A stretch of DNA of 64,000 nt from JACRGC01 sp041305345 (GTDB lineage Archaea > Micrarchaeota > Micrarchaeia > Norongarragalinales > SBBD01), in assembly GCA_041305345.1 (NCBI GenBank), contig JBFYLP010000006.1, positions 62,001 to 126,000 on the forward strand, given 5' to 3'. A program made the position numbers and the translations under genes. The notes under the pieces were generated by a model. The model did no database searches. It worked only from the letters and a program-made list of their open reading frames with translations, and was not told the origin of the DNA. Positions within the stretch are counted from its first letter, which is position 1. Each line of letters begins with the position of its first letter. This document shows, one piece after another, positions 41,838-50,113 of the stretch.

Positions 41838-42761
41838 CTACCTGCAGATCGGATCCGGGCCTCCCTTGAACTTGTTGGCAATCATATAGGTTATGTCGAG
41901 GATGTTATATTCTCCGTTGCCATCTGCATCTGCTGCGGCTTCGATTGCAGGTTCAGGTCCGCCCTTGAACTTGTCGGCAATCATATAGGTTATGTCGAGA
42001 ATATTATATGCGCCATTGTTGTCGGAATCTCCGCATAAATATACATCGACGACCATCTGCTTCTCATCCTTTGCTTCGAAGGAATCGGTCGCTTCGAACC
42101 ATATTGTATGCGAACCGCGCTCGCCGAGCACAGGCATCCAGTAGAAGGTCTTGCTTGTTTCGCTGCCTTCGAATGTTGCTCCGATCTCGGTTGGATTGTA
42201 CCTGAACTCCAAACCTACGGAATCCCTAGGGTCGTCGTTGGTGCATTCGATGCCGTCTATGTCCTGAGCATCAACTTGCAGGATAAAGGGCTTGCCAGTC
42301 TGGAGGTAAACGTGTTCCGGCACGACGGATGTGATTTCCGGGGGGCGGTTGACGTTGTTGACGGCGATGTGGACGTTTTCAGTGTCTTGGAGACCATAAT
42401 TTAGGTAATATTGAATGTCAAAATACTGATTTCCATTCTGGCAGTAGGCGGGCGTCCAAGTAAATGTTGATTCTGCATAATCCCAATCTTCATCGAAAGG
42501 CATTGAGGCTCCAAGTTCCCAGATGGTGCTCGGCATCGGATTTATTCCGATGACCAGACCTGGAGCACTAATACTCCTAGTAAATGTCAGCAGCTCGTTC
42601 TCATTAACATCATAATAACTTGGGAAATCAGTCAATTTTCCGATTTGGACATCCCCCTTCTCAGTATGAACAACCGGAGTTTTTTCAACCAACTTATATG
42701 CACTTATGGTATTAATGAGCATCAACATCCCAACAATGGCAAATATAGCGAACTTGTTCAT
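41838..42761 (-). CDS. Secreted protein with Ig/cadherin-like region and dockerin-like C-terminus
   Basis: About 307 residues with a signal peptide (MNKFAIFAIVGMLMLINTISAY). Residues about 35-240 are beta-sandwich-like (VNNVNRPPEITSVVPEHVYL, GSHTIWFEATDSFEAKDEKQ), with acidic calcium-site-like segments. Residues 245-305 contain two calcium loops, each ending YNILDITYMIA-KFKGGP: DSDNNGAYN and DADGNGEYN. This is a type I dockerin-like pair of the GGPxP subtype. A secreted binding protein that docks through the C-terminal module is likely; no cohesin is visible here. TATA GGTTAAAAAAC lies about 50 bases upstream. Confidence 0.82.
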   Translation of the reverse strand: MNKFAIFAIVGMLMLINTISAYKLVEKTPVVHTEKGDVQIGKLTDFPSYYDVNENELLTFTRSISAPGLVIGINPMPSTIWELGASMPFDEDWDYAESTFTWTPAYCQNGNQYFDIQYYLNYGLQDTENVHIAVNNVNRPPEITSVVPEHVYLQTGKPFILQVDAQDIDGIECTNDDPRDSVGLEFRYNPTEIGATFEGSETSKTFYWMPVLGERGSHTIWFEATDSFEAKDEKQMVVDVYLCGDSDNNGAYNILDITYMIADKFKGGPEPAIEAAADADGNGEYNILDITYMIANKFKGGPDPICR

Positions 42762-43052
42762 ATTACCACCCTCTCCTCAGAAAGAAACAGGAAAATATGG
42801 CTTCCGAAGTTTTTTAACCTTCCGATTCGTTGGTTGTCGTAATAAGAGTAGAGCGGAGCAGGCGTATTTAATCAGTATTTAAGGAAAAATTCGGGAATTG
42901 TCGTTATAGCTAAATGATGGATGAATGTACTAATAGTGTTCAATGCATTTGTCGCAGGGAGAGGGCGCGTGGAACTAATTAAGAGGGGTAGGGGCAACAG
43001 GAAAAATAAATATTCGCAGAAGTAATTAAAGGGGGAGGCGGCAACACGTGGT

Positions 43053-43068
43053 GGGGGAATATTCCCCC
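43053..43068. terminator. Perfect 16-base palindrome after the pilus platform gene
   Basis: GGGGGAAT/ATTCCCCC lies 13 bases beyond the stop of the minus-strand platform gene (43081) and can fold as a strong hairpin, probably a transcription end or RNA-stabilising element for the pilus operon. The wider gap 42762-43052 contains the dockerin gene promoter near 42810 and no supported gene. Confidence 0.4.
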
Positions 43069-43080
43069 AGGGGGTGTTAG

Positions 43081-44124
43081 TTATTTGATGATGCCCGCAA
43101 ACGCCTTCATCAGCATCTCGTGCGCAAGCAGGAAGATCCCAATCGCAACAGGCACGAATATGGGCACGAGCTTTATCCCCTTCTTCGCCTTCCCGCTTCG
43201 GATGAGGCCGATCAGTATGGAGGAGAAGAAGGAGGTGATGCCTATTGCAAAGAGGGAGAAGAGCTTTATGTCCTCGCCGGTGATGGAGCTCGGGGTCTGC
43301 TGCTTGAATGCCATTGCAGCGAGGGGCGAGCCGCTTCCAAGGAGTTTCGAGTTTGCCATCGATTTGGTGTCCATCTTGGATAGCTGCTGCGCAGCGATGT
43401 AATTGCTCGTTTCGGAATAGTACAAGGAGAGCGCAAAGAGCATCGGTGCAACCATTACGGAAGAGAAGATGATGAATATCACGTAGGTCAGGGTCGCGTT
43501 GGAAATTTCCTTCCGAAGCGCCTTTGTGCTCTTGACGGTTGCAGCGACCTCATCGAGGAGGTTTGCGATCTCGCCGCCAAGCCTTATTCCATCAACAAGG
43601 AGCTTTATGGAACGCTCCAGAAGTTTGGAATCAACCCGCTGGGTCATCTCCATTAGCGCGATGTTTATGGGCTTCCCTGCGTATGTGCTCACGCTTACCT
43701 TCTTGATCTCCATCCCAAGGACCCCGTACTCGGGCTTTGAGACCGACCAGATCGCATTCTCAATAGTCATTCCCGCACGGATGTTTGCGGCAATGATCTT
43801 GAGCACTTCGGGAAGGATTTCCTCGACCTTGCGCGCGCGGTTCTCCGCTGCAAAATAGAGGGCGAAGTAGAATGTCGCACCAACGACGATGAGGAAGGCG
43901 ATGGTGCCGCCAACGGCTATCAGGGGCGCGAATGGGAAGAATTGGAAAATGACGTAACCCACGATCAGAGCCGCAATTGCAAGGAAGAGCACCATGAAGC
44001 CCGCATATTTCCGGGGGTCGATGTTGCCAAAGCCTGCCTGGATGATTAGGCGCTCGAAAATCGCAAGGACCGAAGTAGGGAGGAGCTGCGAGAGCACGAA
44101 CAGGAACTTTGATCCTTTTGCCAT
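43081..44124 (-). CDS. Archaeal type IV pilus platform protein (T2SSF/TadC-like)
   Basis: Inner-membrane platform subunit of about 347 residues with one T2SSF domain. Membrane helices lie near residues 40-90, 220-245, 285-310 and 320-345. The cytoplasmic core contains ILPEVLKIIAANIRAGMTIENAIW and LLVDGIRLGGEIANLLDEVA, both typical. It follows a second single-domain homologue by 5 bases. Most archaeal pili use one fused protein, so the split arrangement resembles bacterial TadB/TadC. Works with the ATPase upstream. Confidence 0.88.
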   Translation of the reverse strand: MAKGSKFLFVLSQLLPTSVLAIFERLIIQAGFGNIDPRKYAGFMVLFLAIAALIVGYVIFQFFPFAPLIAVGGTIAFLIVVGATFYFALYFAAENRARKVEEILPEVLKIIAANIRAGMTIENAIWSVSKPEYGVLGMEIKKVSVSTYAGKPINIALMEMTQRVDSKLLERSIKLLVDGIRLGGEIANLLDEVAATVKSTKALRKEISNATLTYVIFIIFSSVMVAPMLFALSLYYSETSNYIAAQQLSKMDTKSMANSKLLGSGSPLAAMAFKQQTPSSITGEDIKLFSLFAIGITSFFSSILIGLIRSGKAKKGIKLVPIFVPVAIGIFLLAHEMLMKAFAGIIK

Positions 44125-44129
44125 TTTTT

Positions 44130-45023
44130 TTAGATGTCCTCAACTGCGGGCCTCCTGCTCCTCACGAAATCCGTGAAGAACAGCTGGAACCCTATTATGA
44201 ATACGAGCACGACAACGAAGATGATCTTTGGGACGTCAACGCCAAGGAAGGAGATGATCACAAGCATCATGGTGATGCCAAGGGAAGGGGTAACAATGGC
44301 TGCTAGCATGTAGATCATCGTCCAGGGCGAGAGCTCCTGGCCGTACCTGCGTATGTCGTCGATCTTCTCATGGACGAGGTCGTCAATGATCTCCTCAAGC
44401 GCTTTCCCAACATCGGTCCCCACCTTCAGCGCATTGTCGATTTGCCAAAGTACCCTCCGGAACTGGAGGGATGCGGTGGTCTTGCTCTTCTCCTCGAGGA
44501 CGTCTTCCATCGAGGTGCCAGCATTGATCTTGCGCACCATCCGCCGGAACTCGAGAGAAACCTCCCCGTAGTCATCGCACACGCCCGTCATCGCCTCATA
44601 TAGCGGAACCCCGGATTTCACCTGGATCAGAAGCTGGCGCATTGCTGGCACGAGTTCGTTCTCGAGCTTTTTGGCGCGCTTTCCCGCAACGATCTTTGGG
44701 TACGTCATGATGGTGATGAATGAGACGAAGCCGATTACGATGGTGCCTCCCACGGTAAAGAGGAGGACGTTTTCCTTCGTCACCCGGGAAAGGATGAGCC
44801 CTAGGAGGAAGATGAAAACGGAATTGAAGAAGGATGCGACAACGGCCATTGCCGAGTATTCGCGCGGGGGGGTTGGGCTTTCCATTTGCAAAAGCTGCTG
44901 GTGGAGGGAGGGGAAGAAGGTGCTTACGACATTGCCGATGTTCTCGAATACCTTGACCTTGGAGAGCTTCTCCACGATCGGCGGGGGCAAAAGCGAGAAC
45001 GGAACCTTCATCATCTTCATCAC
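44130..45023 (-). CDS. Archaeal type IV pilus platform protein (T2SSF/TadB-like)
   Basis: Second single-domain platform protein, about 297 residues. ENELVPAMRQLLIQVKSGVPLYEAM and ALKVGTDVGKALEEIIDDLVHEKIDDI are the T2SSF core, flanked by hydrophobic helices (about 55-75, 85-110, 235-260, 265-285). It pairs with the downstream gene to form the platform. The ATG/GTG cluster at 45023-45011 makes the exact start uncertain. A hairpin at 45050-45068 lies 27 bases upstream. Confidence 0.87.
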   Translation of the reverse strand: MMKMMKVPFSLLPPPIVEKLSKVKVFENIGNVVSTFFPSLHQQLLQMESPTPPREYSAMAVVASFFNSVFIFLLGLILSRVTKENVLLFTVGGTIVIGFVSFITIMTYPKIVAGKRAKKLENELVPAMRQLLIQVKSGVPLYEAMTGVCDDYGEVSLEFRRMVRKINAGTSMEDVLEEKSKTTASLQFRRVLWQIDNALKVGTDVGKALEEIIDDLVHEKIDDIRRYGQELSPWTMIYMLAAIVTPSLGITMMLVIISFLGVDVPKIIFVVVLVFIIGFQLFFTDFVRSRRPAVEDI

Positions 45024-45049
45024 TCAAATCCAGATTTTCAAGAAAAATG

Positions 45050-45068
45050 GCATCCTTCCAAAGGATGC
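45050..45068 (-). terminator. Hairpin between pilus ATPase and platform genes
   Basis: GCATCCTT-CCA-AAGGATGC (plus-strand reading) is a perfect 8-bp stem with a 3-base loop. On the minus strand, the transcribed one, it is followed by a short T-run. Other T-rich runs lie between 45105 and 45175. It sits in the 155-base gap inside an otherwise tight operon, so it may set the ratio of ATPase to platform protein by partial termination. Confidence 0.4.
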
Positions 45069-45178
45069 ATTTCCAAAGGAGGCGAATGAATCGCCAAATC
45101 ATCTTCCGCTTGAAAAAAAACCAATGGAACGAAATCCAACGCTTTTACATCACCAATGAAACAAAAAAATTCGCTTTT

Positions 45179-46840
45179 TCATTTGCCCCGCTTCCCGAAA
45201 ATCGCGCGGAGCTTCTTGCGCACATCATCCTTCTCCACAGGCGCATCGACCTTGCGCGCCTCGGCGGGCTTTTCATACTTCCTTTCGGGCTTCACTTCCC
45301 GCCTCTCAACCTCCTCCTCGGCATCCAGCTTGGGATTCAGGAGCTCGTCAGCAGGGCCGTTGGCATTGACAACGCGCATCAGGCGGTCCTTGTCGGTGTA
45401 GTACCACGCGATGAGCTTCCCAACGTTGTTCACGGAATTTATGCCCTTCTTTAGCATATAGGTGAGTATCTTTGCGCGGTTGTCTAGCTCGATTGATATT
45501 TCCTTTGGCTTCATTCCGGTGTACATCCCAAGGGTGGAGTAGAGCCGGATGGATTCACCTACCTTTTCCACTTGGTCTATCTGGGGGTTCCACCTATAGA
45601 TTACGTTGATGTTGATCTTGTTCTCCTCCTCGATGAATTCCGCGATTTCAAAGGTCCTCCTAATTCCGCTCCTCCTTTGACGGTACTGCATCACAACCAG
45701 GTTAAGCGCGCCAAGGGTCAATTCGGGGATGTTGACCGGAGGGTTGACAAGCCTGCTTTTTAGCTGGAACACATCCTCTGCGTGGAAGGTAGAGTAGACC
45801 GCGTGGCCCGTATGCATTGCCTCGAACATCGTCTCGGCCTCGCGCTGCCTTCGGACCTCGCCCACGATGATGCGGTCGGGCCGCATACGAAGCGAGTTTA
45901 CCATCAGGTCGAGCATCGTGATCTCGCCCTTGCCTTCCGAATTTGGCTGCCTTGTAACCATCGGCGTCCAGTGCGTGAATTCCGGCAGGACGAGCTCGCG
46001 CGTATCCTCGATAGAAACGATCCTTTGGTTCGTAGGAGTGAAGAGCATAATGGAATTGAGGAAGGAGGTCTTTCCGCTTCCGGTGCCGCCCCCCACAAGG
46101 ATGTTCATTTCGTACTGCACGCAAAGCCAAAGCAGCGCCGCAACTTCAGCTGAAAGCGTATTGACCGAAGGGTCGATGAGATTGATAACGGTCCAGGGAT
46201 CGGCACGGAATTTCCTAATCACGATGCTGTTGCCCTTCGAGGCGATTGGGAAGAGGACCGAATTGACGCGGCTTCCGGAGATAAGGTTCGCGTCCAGGAG
46301 GGGGTTTAGGGTCGTGATCTGCCTTCCGACCTTCCTTGCGATGATTTCGGAATAGTTCTGGATCTGGGACTCGGTTGGGATGACAAGGTTCGTCTTGAGC
46401 CAGCCGAATTTGCGGTGGTACACCCAAAGGGGCTCCTTGGAGGAATTCACGATGACTTCCTCAAGCATCGCATCGGAGAGGAGCAGCTCGAGGTCGCCAA
46501 GCCCCAGCATCTCCTGCAGGAGCTTGCCCATCAGGAAGTCGTTTTCCTCGGGGGACGCATCGGGGAACTCCTTCTTGATGAAGTCCTTCGCCTTGTCCAT
46601 GAACTTCCTTCGGACAACCACGTCGTCTCCTTGAGTGACTAGGTCGGAAATCTTGATGTCCACCTTCTCTATGATCTTTTCCTTGAGGCGGTTGAGAACG
46701 GCCTTCGTGGCCTCGTTTAGCTGGAGGTATTCGAGCTCGTAGGTGTTGATGTACTCGTTTTCCCTCGAAACGATCCTCACGTCGGCTACGACCTTCTCGC
46801 TTTCAAGCTTGTACGTGCTTAAGATTTTCATCAAATCCAC
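45179..46840 (-). CDS. Type II/IV secretion-type ATPase of the pilus (PilB/TadA/GspE family)
   Basis: Hexameric ATPase powering pilus assembly, about 553 residues. Walker A is MNILVGGGTGSGKTSFLNSI, the Asp box is IVSIEDTRELVLP, Walker B is RMRPDRIIVGEVRRQREAETMFEAM (in parts), and the His box is HTGHAVYSTFHAEDV. The N-terminal 150 residues form the usual linker domain. A C-terminal extension rich in Glu and Lys is less conserved. Starts one base after the winged-helix/coiled-coil gene. Confidence 0.94.
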   Translation of the reverse strand: MDLMKILSTYKLESEKVVADVRIVSRENEYINTYELEYLQLNEATKAVLNRLKEKIIEKVDIKISDLVTQGDDVVVRRKFMDKAKDFIKKEFPDASPEENDFLMGKLLQEMLGLGDLELLLSDAMLEEVIVNSSKEPLWVYHRKFGWLKTNLVIPTESQIQNYSEIIARKVGRQITTLNPLLDANLISGSRVNSVLFPIASKGNSIVIRKFRADPWTVINLIDPSVNTLSAEVAALLWLCVQYEMNILVGGGTGSGKTSFLNSIMLFTPTNQRIVSIEDTRELVLPEFTHWTPMVTRQPNSEGKGEITMLDLMVNSLRMRPDRIIVGEVRRQREAETMFEAMHTGHAVYSTFHAEDVFQLKSRLVNPPVNIPELTLGALNLVVMQYRQRRSGIRRTFEIAEFIEEENKININVIYRWNPQIDQVEKVGESIRLYSTLGMYTGMKPKEISIELDNRAKILTYMLKKGINSVNNVGKLIAWYYTDKDRLMRVVNANGPADELLNPKLDAEEEVERREVKPERKYEKPAEARKVDAPVEKDDVRKKLRAIFGKRGK

Positions 46841-46841
46841 C

Positions 46842-47504
46842 TCAAATTCCCGGCTGCTCTTGCTGCTCCATCCTGTCCGATACGTCCTTCTTCCTCCTCC
46901 TAAAAGCGCCCTTCACCTTGGAGATGAGCTTGCTGAAGGAAAGTTTTGGGAGCCTTAGGGCCTTGCGCTCTGGCATCCGGCCTTCGAGTTCGGCTGCAAA
47001 CGCATCAACTTCCCTGCGCATCTCAAGCGCCTGCTCCTGCAATATGCCAATCTTTTCCTCGAAAACCTTGATGCTTGCATCCAGCTCCACGGTCCGGTTC
47101 CTAAGCGATGGAAGGTTCTCCTCCGAGATGTCAAGCTTTTCGATCTCGCGGAAATGCGCCTTCGCATTGTCGATCTTGCGCTGGATGTCCTTCCCTGAGA
47201 AGATGAACATGTTCTCCGCATCGAGGAGCTCGCGCTTTATGCCATCGACGCGATCAACGGCCGTTAGCTTGCGCTCCATTTTGCCTGATGCTTCGAGGTC
47301 CTTTTTTACGATCTTGGGAAAGAGCCTTATGCCGGAGAATTCGTAGCGGACATCGATTAGGCCGCTTTCAGCTAGGATTTCCGATAGCTCCTCTATCTGT
47401 TTGGAGTCCATCCCAAGGGATTTTGCGGCCTCGTCGACCGTGCAGCTTCGCTTGAGCTTCACGAATTCGACCAGCCTATCAATGGCTGTATCTAGCTTTG
47501 GCAT
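46842..47504 (-). CDS. Winged-helix/coiled-coil protein in pilus operon
   Basis: About 220 residues from ATG 47504. Residues 1-75 look like a winged helix (AIDRLVEFVKLKRSCTVDEAAKSLGM, in parts; then LAESGLIDVRYEF). A long charged coiled coil follows, ending in a basic segment (KLISKVKGAFRRRKKD). First gene of the minus-strand pilus operon, coupled to the ATPase. Related proteins are common next to archaeal pilus ATPases, but their role is not established; a regulatory or cytoplasmic-ring role is conceivable. Confidence 0.75.
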   Translation of the reverse strand: MPKLDTAIDRLVEFVKLKRSCTVDEAAKSLGMDSKQIEELSEILAESGLIDVRYEFSGIRLFPKIVKKDLEASGKMERKLTAVDRVDGIKRELLDAENMFIFSGKDIQRKIDNAKAHFREIEKLDISEENLPSLRNRTVELDASIKVFEEKIGILQEQALEMRREVDAFAAELEGRMPERKALRLPKLSFSKLISKVKGAFRRRKKDVSDRMEQQEQPGI

Positions 47505-47655
47505 TCTACCACTGTCGCTTACATTAACTTGGGGGGGTATTAAAGTATTTCTGTTAAACAAGCAATTGGTTTTAGCGGGGATTTTTCATAAAAATATTTT
47601 TTTCAAAGGAAGCGATGGAATTAAAATATGCCTTGATTTATGTTGCTTGGGCCAA

Positions 47656-48216
47656 ATGGACATCATCAACCAGACGCTGAAGGAGAACCTCAAGGGGCTG
47701 CCGGATAACTACGTGGTGCTAGTTGTAAGCGACTCCAACAATTACCTCGAGACGAACCTTAGCATCCTAAGGGGGCTTGTTGACGACGGGAACATCATCA
47801 TTTTCGTGACGATGATCCGGCCCGCCGCAGTGCTCTCCAAGCTATTCGATGAGCACAAGGTCGACAAGGGAAAGGTATACATCGTCGATTGCGTTTCCAC
47901 GCTCACGCAGCAGTACATCAAGCATACATCGCACGAGGTGTACGTGCAGCCAAACAACCTCTCGGCAATTGCAATGGCGGTGAACGAGATGGCGCTTGCT
48001 TTGGAGGGAAGGAAGATCGTAGTGTTCGATTCGCCGGCAACCCTTATGGTGTACAACAACGTGAACGAGATTATGAAATTCGCGCTCTTCCTTACGAGCA
48101 AGATAAGGCTGGAGAACCTGCGTGGCATTTTGATGTCCGTGGAGGAGGACACGAAATCAGACATCATTAATGGGCTAAGGCACGTTGCGGATCGGGTAAT
48201 TGAACTTAACAAATAG
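47656..48216 (+). CDS. KaiC/FlaH-like protein without a P-loop
   Basis: About 186 residues. Order of strands and helices follows the RecA/KaiC fold (VVLVVSDSNNYLETNLSILRGL, NIIIFVTMIRPAAVLSKLF, KVYIVDCVSTLTQQY, RKIVVFDSPATLMVYN), but where FlaH/KaiC have a GxxxxGKS loop it reads SDSNNYLETN, so ATP binding through a canonical Walker A is lost. It sits between the divergent pilus operons with a 3-TM partner behind it, suggesting a structural or regulatory subunit of the pilus base. The ATG lies about 25 bases after TTAAAATATG, a likely leaderless start. Confidence 0.7.
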   Translation: MDIINQTLKENLKGLPDNYVVLVVSDSNNYLETNLSILRGLVDDGNIIIFVTMIRPAAVLSKLFDEHKVDKGKVYIVDCVSTLTQQYIKHTSHEVYVQPNNLSAIAMAVNEMALALEGRKIVVFDSPATLMVYNNVNEIMKFALFLTSKIRLENLRGILMSVEEDTKSDIINGLRHVADRVIELNK

Positions 48217-48227
48217 GTGAGAATAGG

Positions 48228-48629
48228 ATGCCGTCAACATTCGTGGTCGCTTTGGTGGAGGCGTTTTTCATAGTGAGCGTGATCGCAAGCGCGATTGCGA
48301 TTTACGAGCTCAACAAGGCAAGGAAGGTGCTTAGCGAAACGCTCCTCAAGAAGGCGATCTCGTGGATGATCAACGCCTCGTTCATACTTGCCGTTATGAG
48401 CGCTGCTGTTGGCGTCAATTATATGCTCCCGCTGGTGCCGGAGCTTGCATCGATACTCCAGGAATACCATTTCATAACCGCCATAAACGTGCTCATTTGG
48501 CTTGCGATCGCGTGCAACATAATGGCAGCCCTTAGCATAAGGGAGATCGGGAAGACTTTTGGTTTTAAGGAAGACAACTCGGCGGAAATGTTTTTCGAGA
48601 AATACCTTTTTGGGAAGGAGAAAAAATGA
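48228..48629 (+). CDS. Three-pass membrane protein, partner of the KaiC-like protein
   Basis: About 133 residues with hydrophobic helices near 5-27 (FVVALVEAFFIVSVIASAIAI in part), 45-66 and 82-103, and a short charged C-terminal tail (KEDNSAEMFFEKYLFGKEKK). Begins 11 bases after the KaiC-like gene, so the two are cotranscribed and probably act together at the membrane. No family recognised. Confidence 0.7.
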   Translation: MPSTFVVALVEAFFIVSVIASAIAIYELNKARKVLSETLLKKAISWMINASFILAVMSAAVGVNYMLPLVPELASILQEYHFITAINVLIWLAIACNIMAALSIREIGKTFGFKEDNSAEMFFEKYLFGKEKK

Positions 48630-48673
48630 GCGCGAGTGTTAAAGAAAAAATTTTCCAAAACCCCACGTAAAAA

Positions 48674-48683
48674 GCTTATAAAC
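48674..48683 (+). promoter_or_regulatory. TATA element of the minor-pilin/adhesin operon
   Basis: GCTTATAAAC within AAGCTTATAAACAGGCT lies 29-38 bases upstream of ATG 48712. The same AAGCTTATAAA string with GGCT behind it recurs before the major pilin-like gene (54922-54938), suggesting common BRE/TATA architecture. Confidence 0.6.
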
Positions 48684-48711
48684 AGGCTAAGAGTAACCCC
48701 TAAGGATTGTA

Positions 48712-49194
48712 ATGGCTCGAATTTTGAATGCGGGAAGTGGAAGGATACGGCGCACGGAATGCCTTGATGAGTTTAAGCAGGGGCGCACCCACCTAAGGGC
48801 GCAGGCTGCGATGGAATATATGGTGATGCTGGGATTTGCGATTGCAATAATCCTGCCATTGTGGTTCTATGTGAACTCATCTGTCGGAAGCGCGAAGGGG
48901 GATTTGGACACGACTTATGCCAAGGTTGCGGTGGGCAAGCTAAAGGGAGCTGCCGACTCGGTTTATGTCCAGGGGCCGCCCGCCCAGATCTACGTTGACT
49001 TGGAAATGCCAGACAACATCGCTTCAGCATCCGTATCGGGAAGGGAGATAGTGCTTACGGTGAATACGCGCGGAGGGGAGAGTGAAATTTACGAGGTCAC
49101 TCTTGGAGCCCTCCAGGGGGCGCTTCCCGCAAGGCCGGGCCTTGTGAGGGTGCTGGTGAAGGCCGAAGCGGATTTTGTGAACATTACCGGATAG
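48712..49194 (+). CDS. Prepilin-like protein (class III signal)
   Basis: About 160 residues. An unusually long basic leader of about 30 residues precedes the archaeal prepilin site RAQAAMEYMVMLGFAIAIIL, cleaved before the QAAMEY-type segment by an archaeal prepilin peptidase. The mature domain (about 110 residues) is beta-rich. First of a run of overlapping or abutting pilin-like genes. Probably a minor pilin. Confidence 0.82.
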   Translation: MARILNAGSGRIRRTECLDEFKQGRTHLRAQAAMEYMVMLGFAIAIILPLWFYVNSSVGSAKGDLDTTYAKVAVGKLKGAADSVYVQGPPAQIYVDLEMPDNIASASVSGREIVLTVNTRGGESEIYEVTLGALQGALPARPGLVRVLVKAEADFVNITG

Positions 49195-49605
49195 ATGATC
49201 AAGATGGCGGTCAAACGCGGCCAGTCGGGCATTGAGCTTGCAACCTTTTTCGCGTTCATGCTTATGATATTCATCGTGATGAGCTTCGAGGCAGCGAACC
49301 GGACAGAAAGCATCCAGAGGAGCCAGGGATTGATGGAAGCTGAAAACGTGGGCGAGTATGCGGCAACGCAGATCAACATAGCTTCCTCGGTTGGGGATGG
49401 CTATAGCGCGGTTTTTTACCTGCCATTCGGGCTCACGAACAGCAATTATTCAATCCGGATAATAAGGGAGGAGCAGGTGCTTGAAATGAATTTCAGCGGC
49501 GGTAACACATACACATTCCCGCTTATGAGCGCCAATGTGACGGGAACGCCAACGCAGGGGGAGAACCGCATTAGGAATGAAAATGGTGAAATAATATTTG
49601 AGTAA
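49195..49605 (+). CDS. Prepilin-like protein (class III signal)
   Basis: About 136 residues. ATG 49195 directly follows the previous stop; ATG 49204 is an alternative. Leader MIKMAVKRGQ is followed by SGIELATFFAFMLMIFIVM, matching the archaeal prepilin cleavage and hydrophobic segment. A short beta-rich mature domain carries sequons (NRT, NYS, NFS, NVT). Likely minor pilin; stop overlaps the next gene's TTG start. Confidence 0.82.
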   Translation: MIKMAVKRGQSGIELATFFAFMLMIFIVMSFEAANRTESIQRSQGLMEAENVGEYAATQINIASSVGDGYSAVFYLPFGLTNSNYSIRIIREEQVLEMNFSGGNTYTFPLMSANVTGTPTQGENRIRNENGEIIFE

Positions 49606-50113
49606 GGGACTGTTTTCCAGCGACTTCCTCGCAGCGCTTGCCATATTCATAGTCATACTGCTGATCGTTGGGCCGTTCTGGGCATCGCTCAATGGCCAGA
49701 GGGAAAGCCTTGAGGCTACAAGGAGGCTGCAGAATGCTGCGATGCTATCCTCCGAATTGCTTTTACGCACATCCGGGCAGCCGGAAAATTGGAACAGCAC
49801 CTATGTAACCAGCATCGGGCTTGCGGGAAGCAGCCAGCGCATCCTTAACGTGAGCAAGGCAAAATACTTCTTCGAGTATATGGGGGCCAATTATTACGAG
49901 GGAAAATACAAGCTTGGAGCCGGGGCATACCAGATGGCCGTTGAAATGAGGGGGGGAGATGGCGCGGTCATCAAGCATGAGGGAGTGGATTTTACGAGCG
50001 GGAGCGTTTGGCCGAACGCAACAGACGTTGCCAACGTGCAAAGGCTCGCCCTGCTTGAACATAATTCCACGAGCAGGGAATTGGTCGATCTAATAGTGAT
50101 TCTATGGAGATGA
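49598..50113 (+). CDS. Prepilin-like protein with short leader
   Basis: About 171 residues from TTG 49598, overlapping the previous stop. MSKGLFSSDFLAALAIFIVILL gives a short basic leader and one hydrophobic helix, but lacks the canonical Gln-Ser/Ala-x-x-Glu pattern. The mature part has sequons NST, NVS and NAT. Overlaps the adhesin gene by 10 bases, so it is translationally coupled. The orphan at 20519 begins in the same way. Confidence 0.78.
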   Translation: MSKGLFSSDFLAALAIFIVILLIVGPFWASLNGQRESLEATRRLQNAAMLSSELLLRTSGQPENWNSTYVTSIGLAGSSQRILNVSKAKYFFEYMGANYYEGKYKLGAGAYQMAVEMRGGDGAVIKHEGVDFTSGSVWPNATDVANVQRLALLEHNSTSRELVDLIVILWR

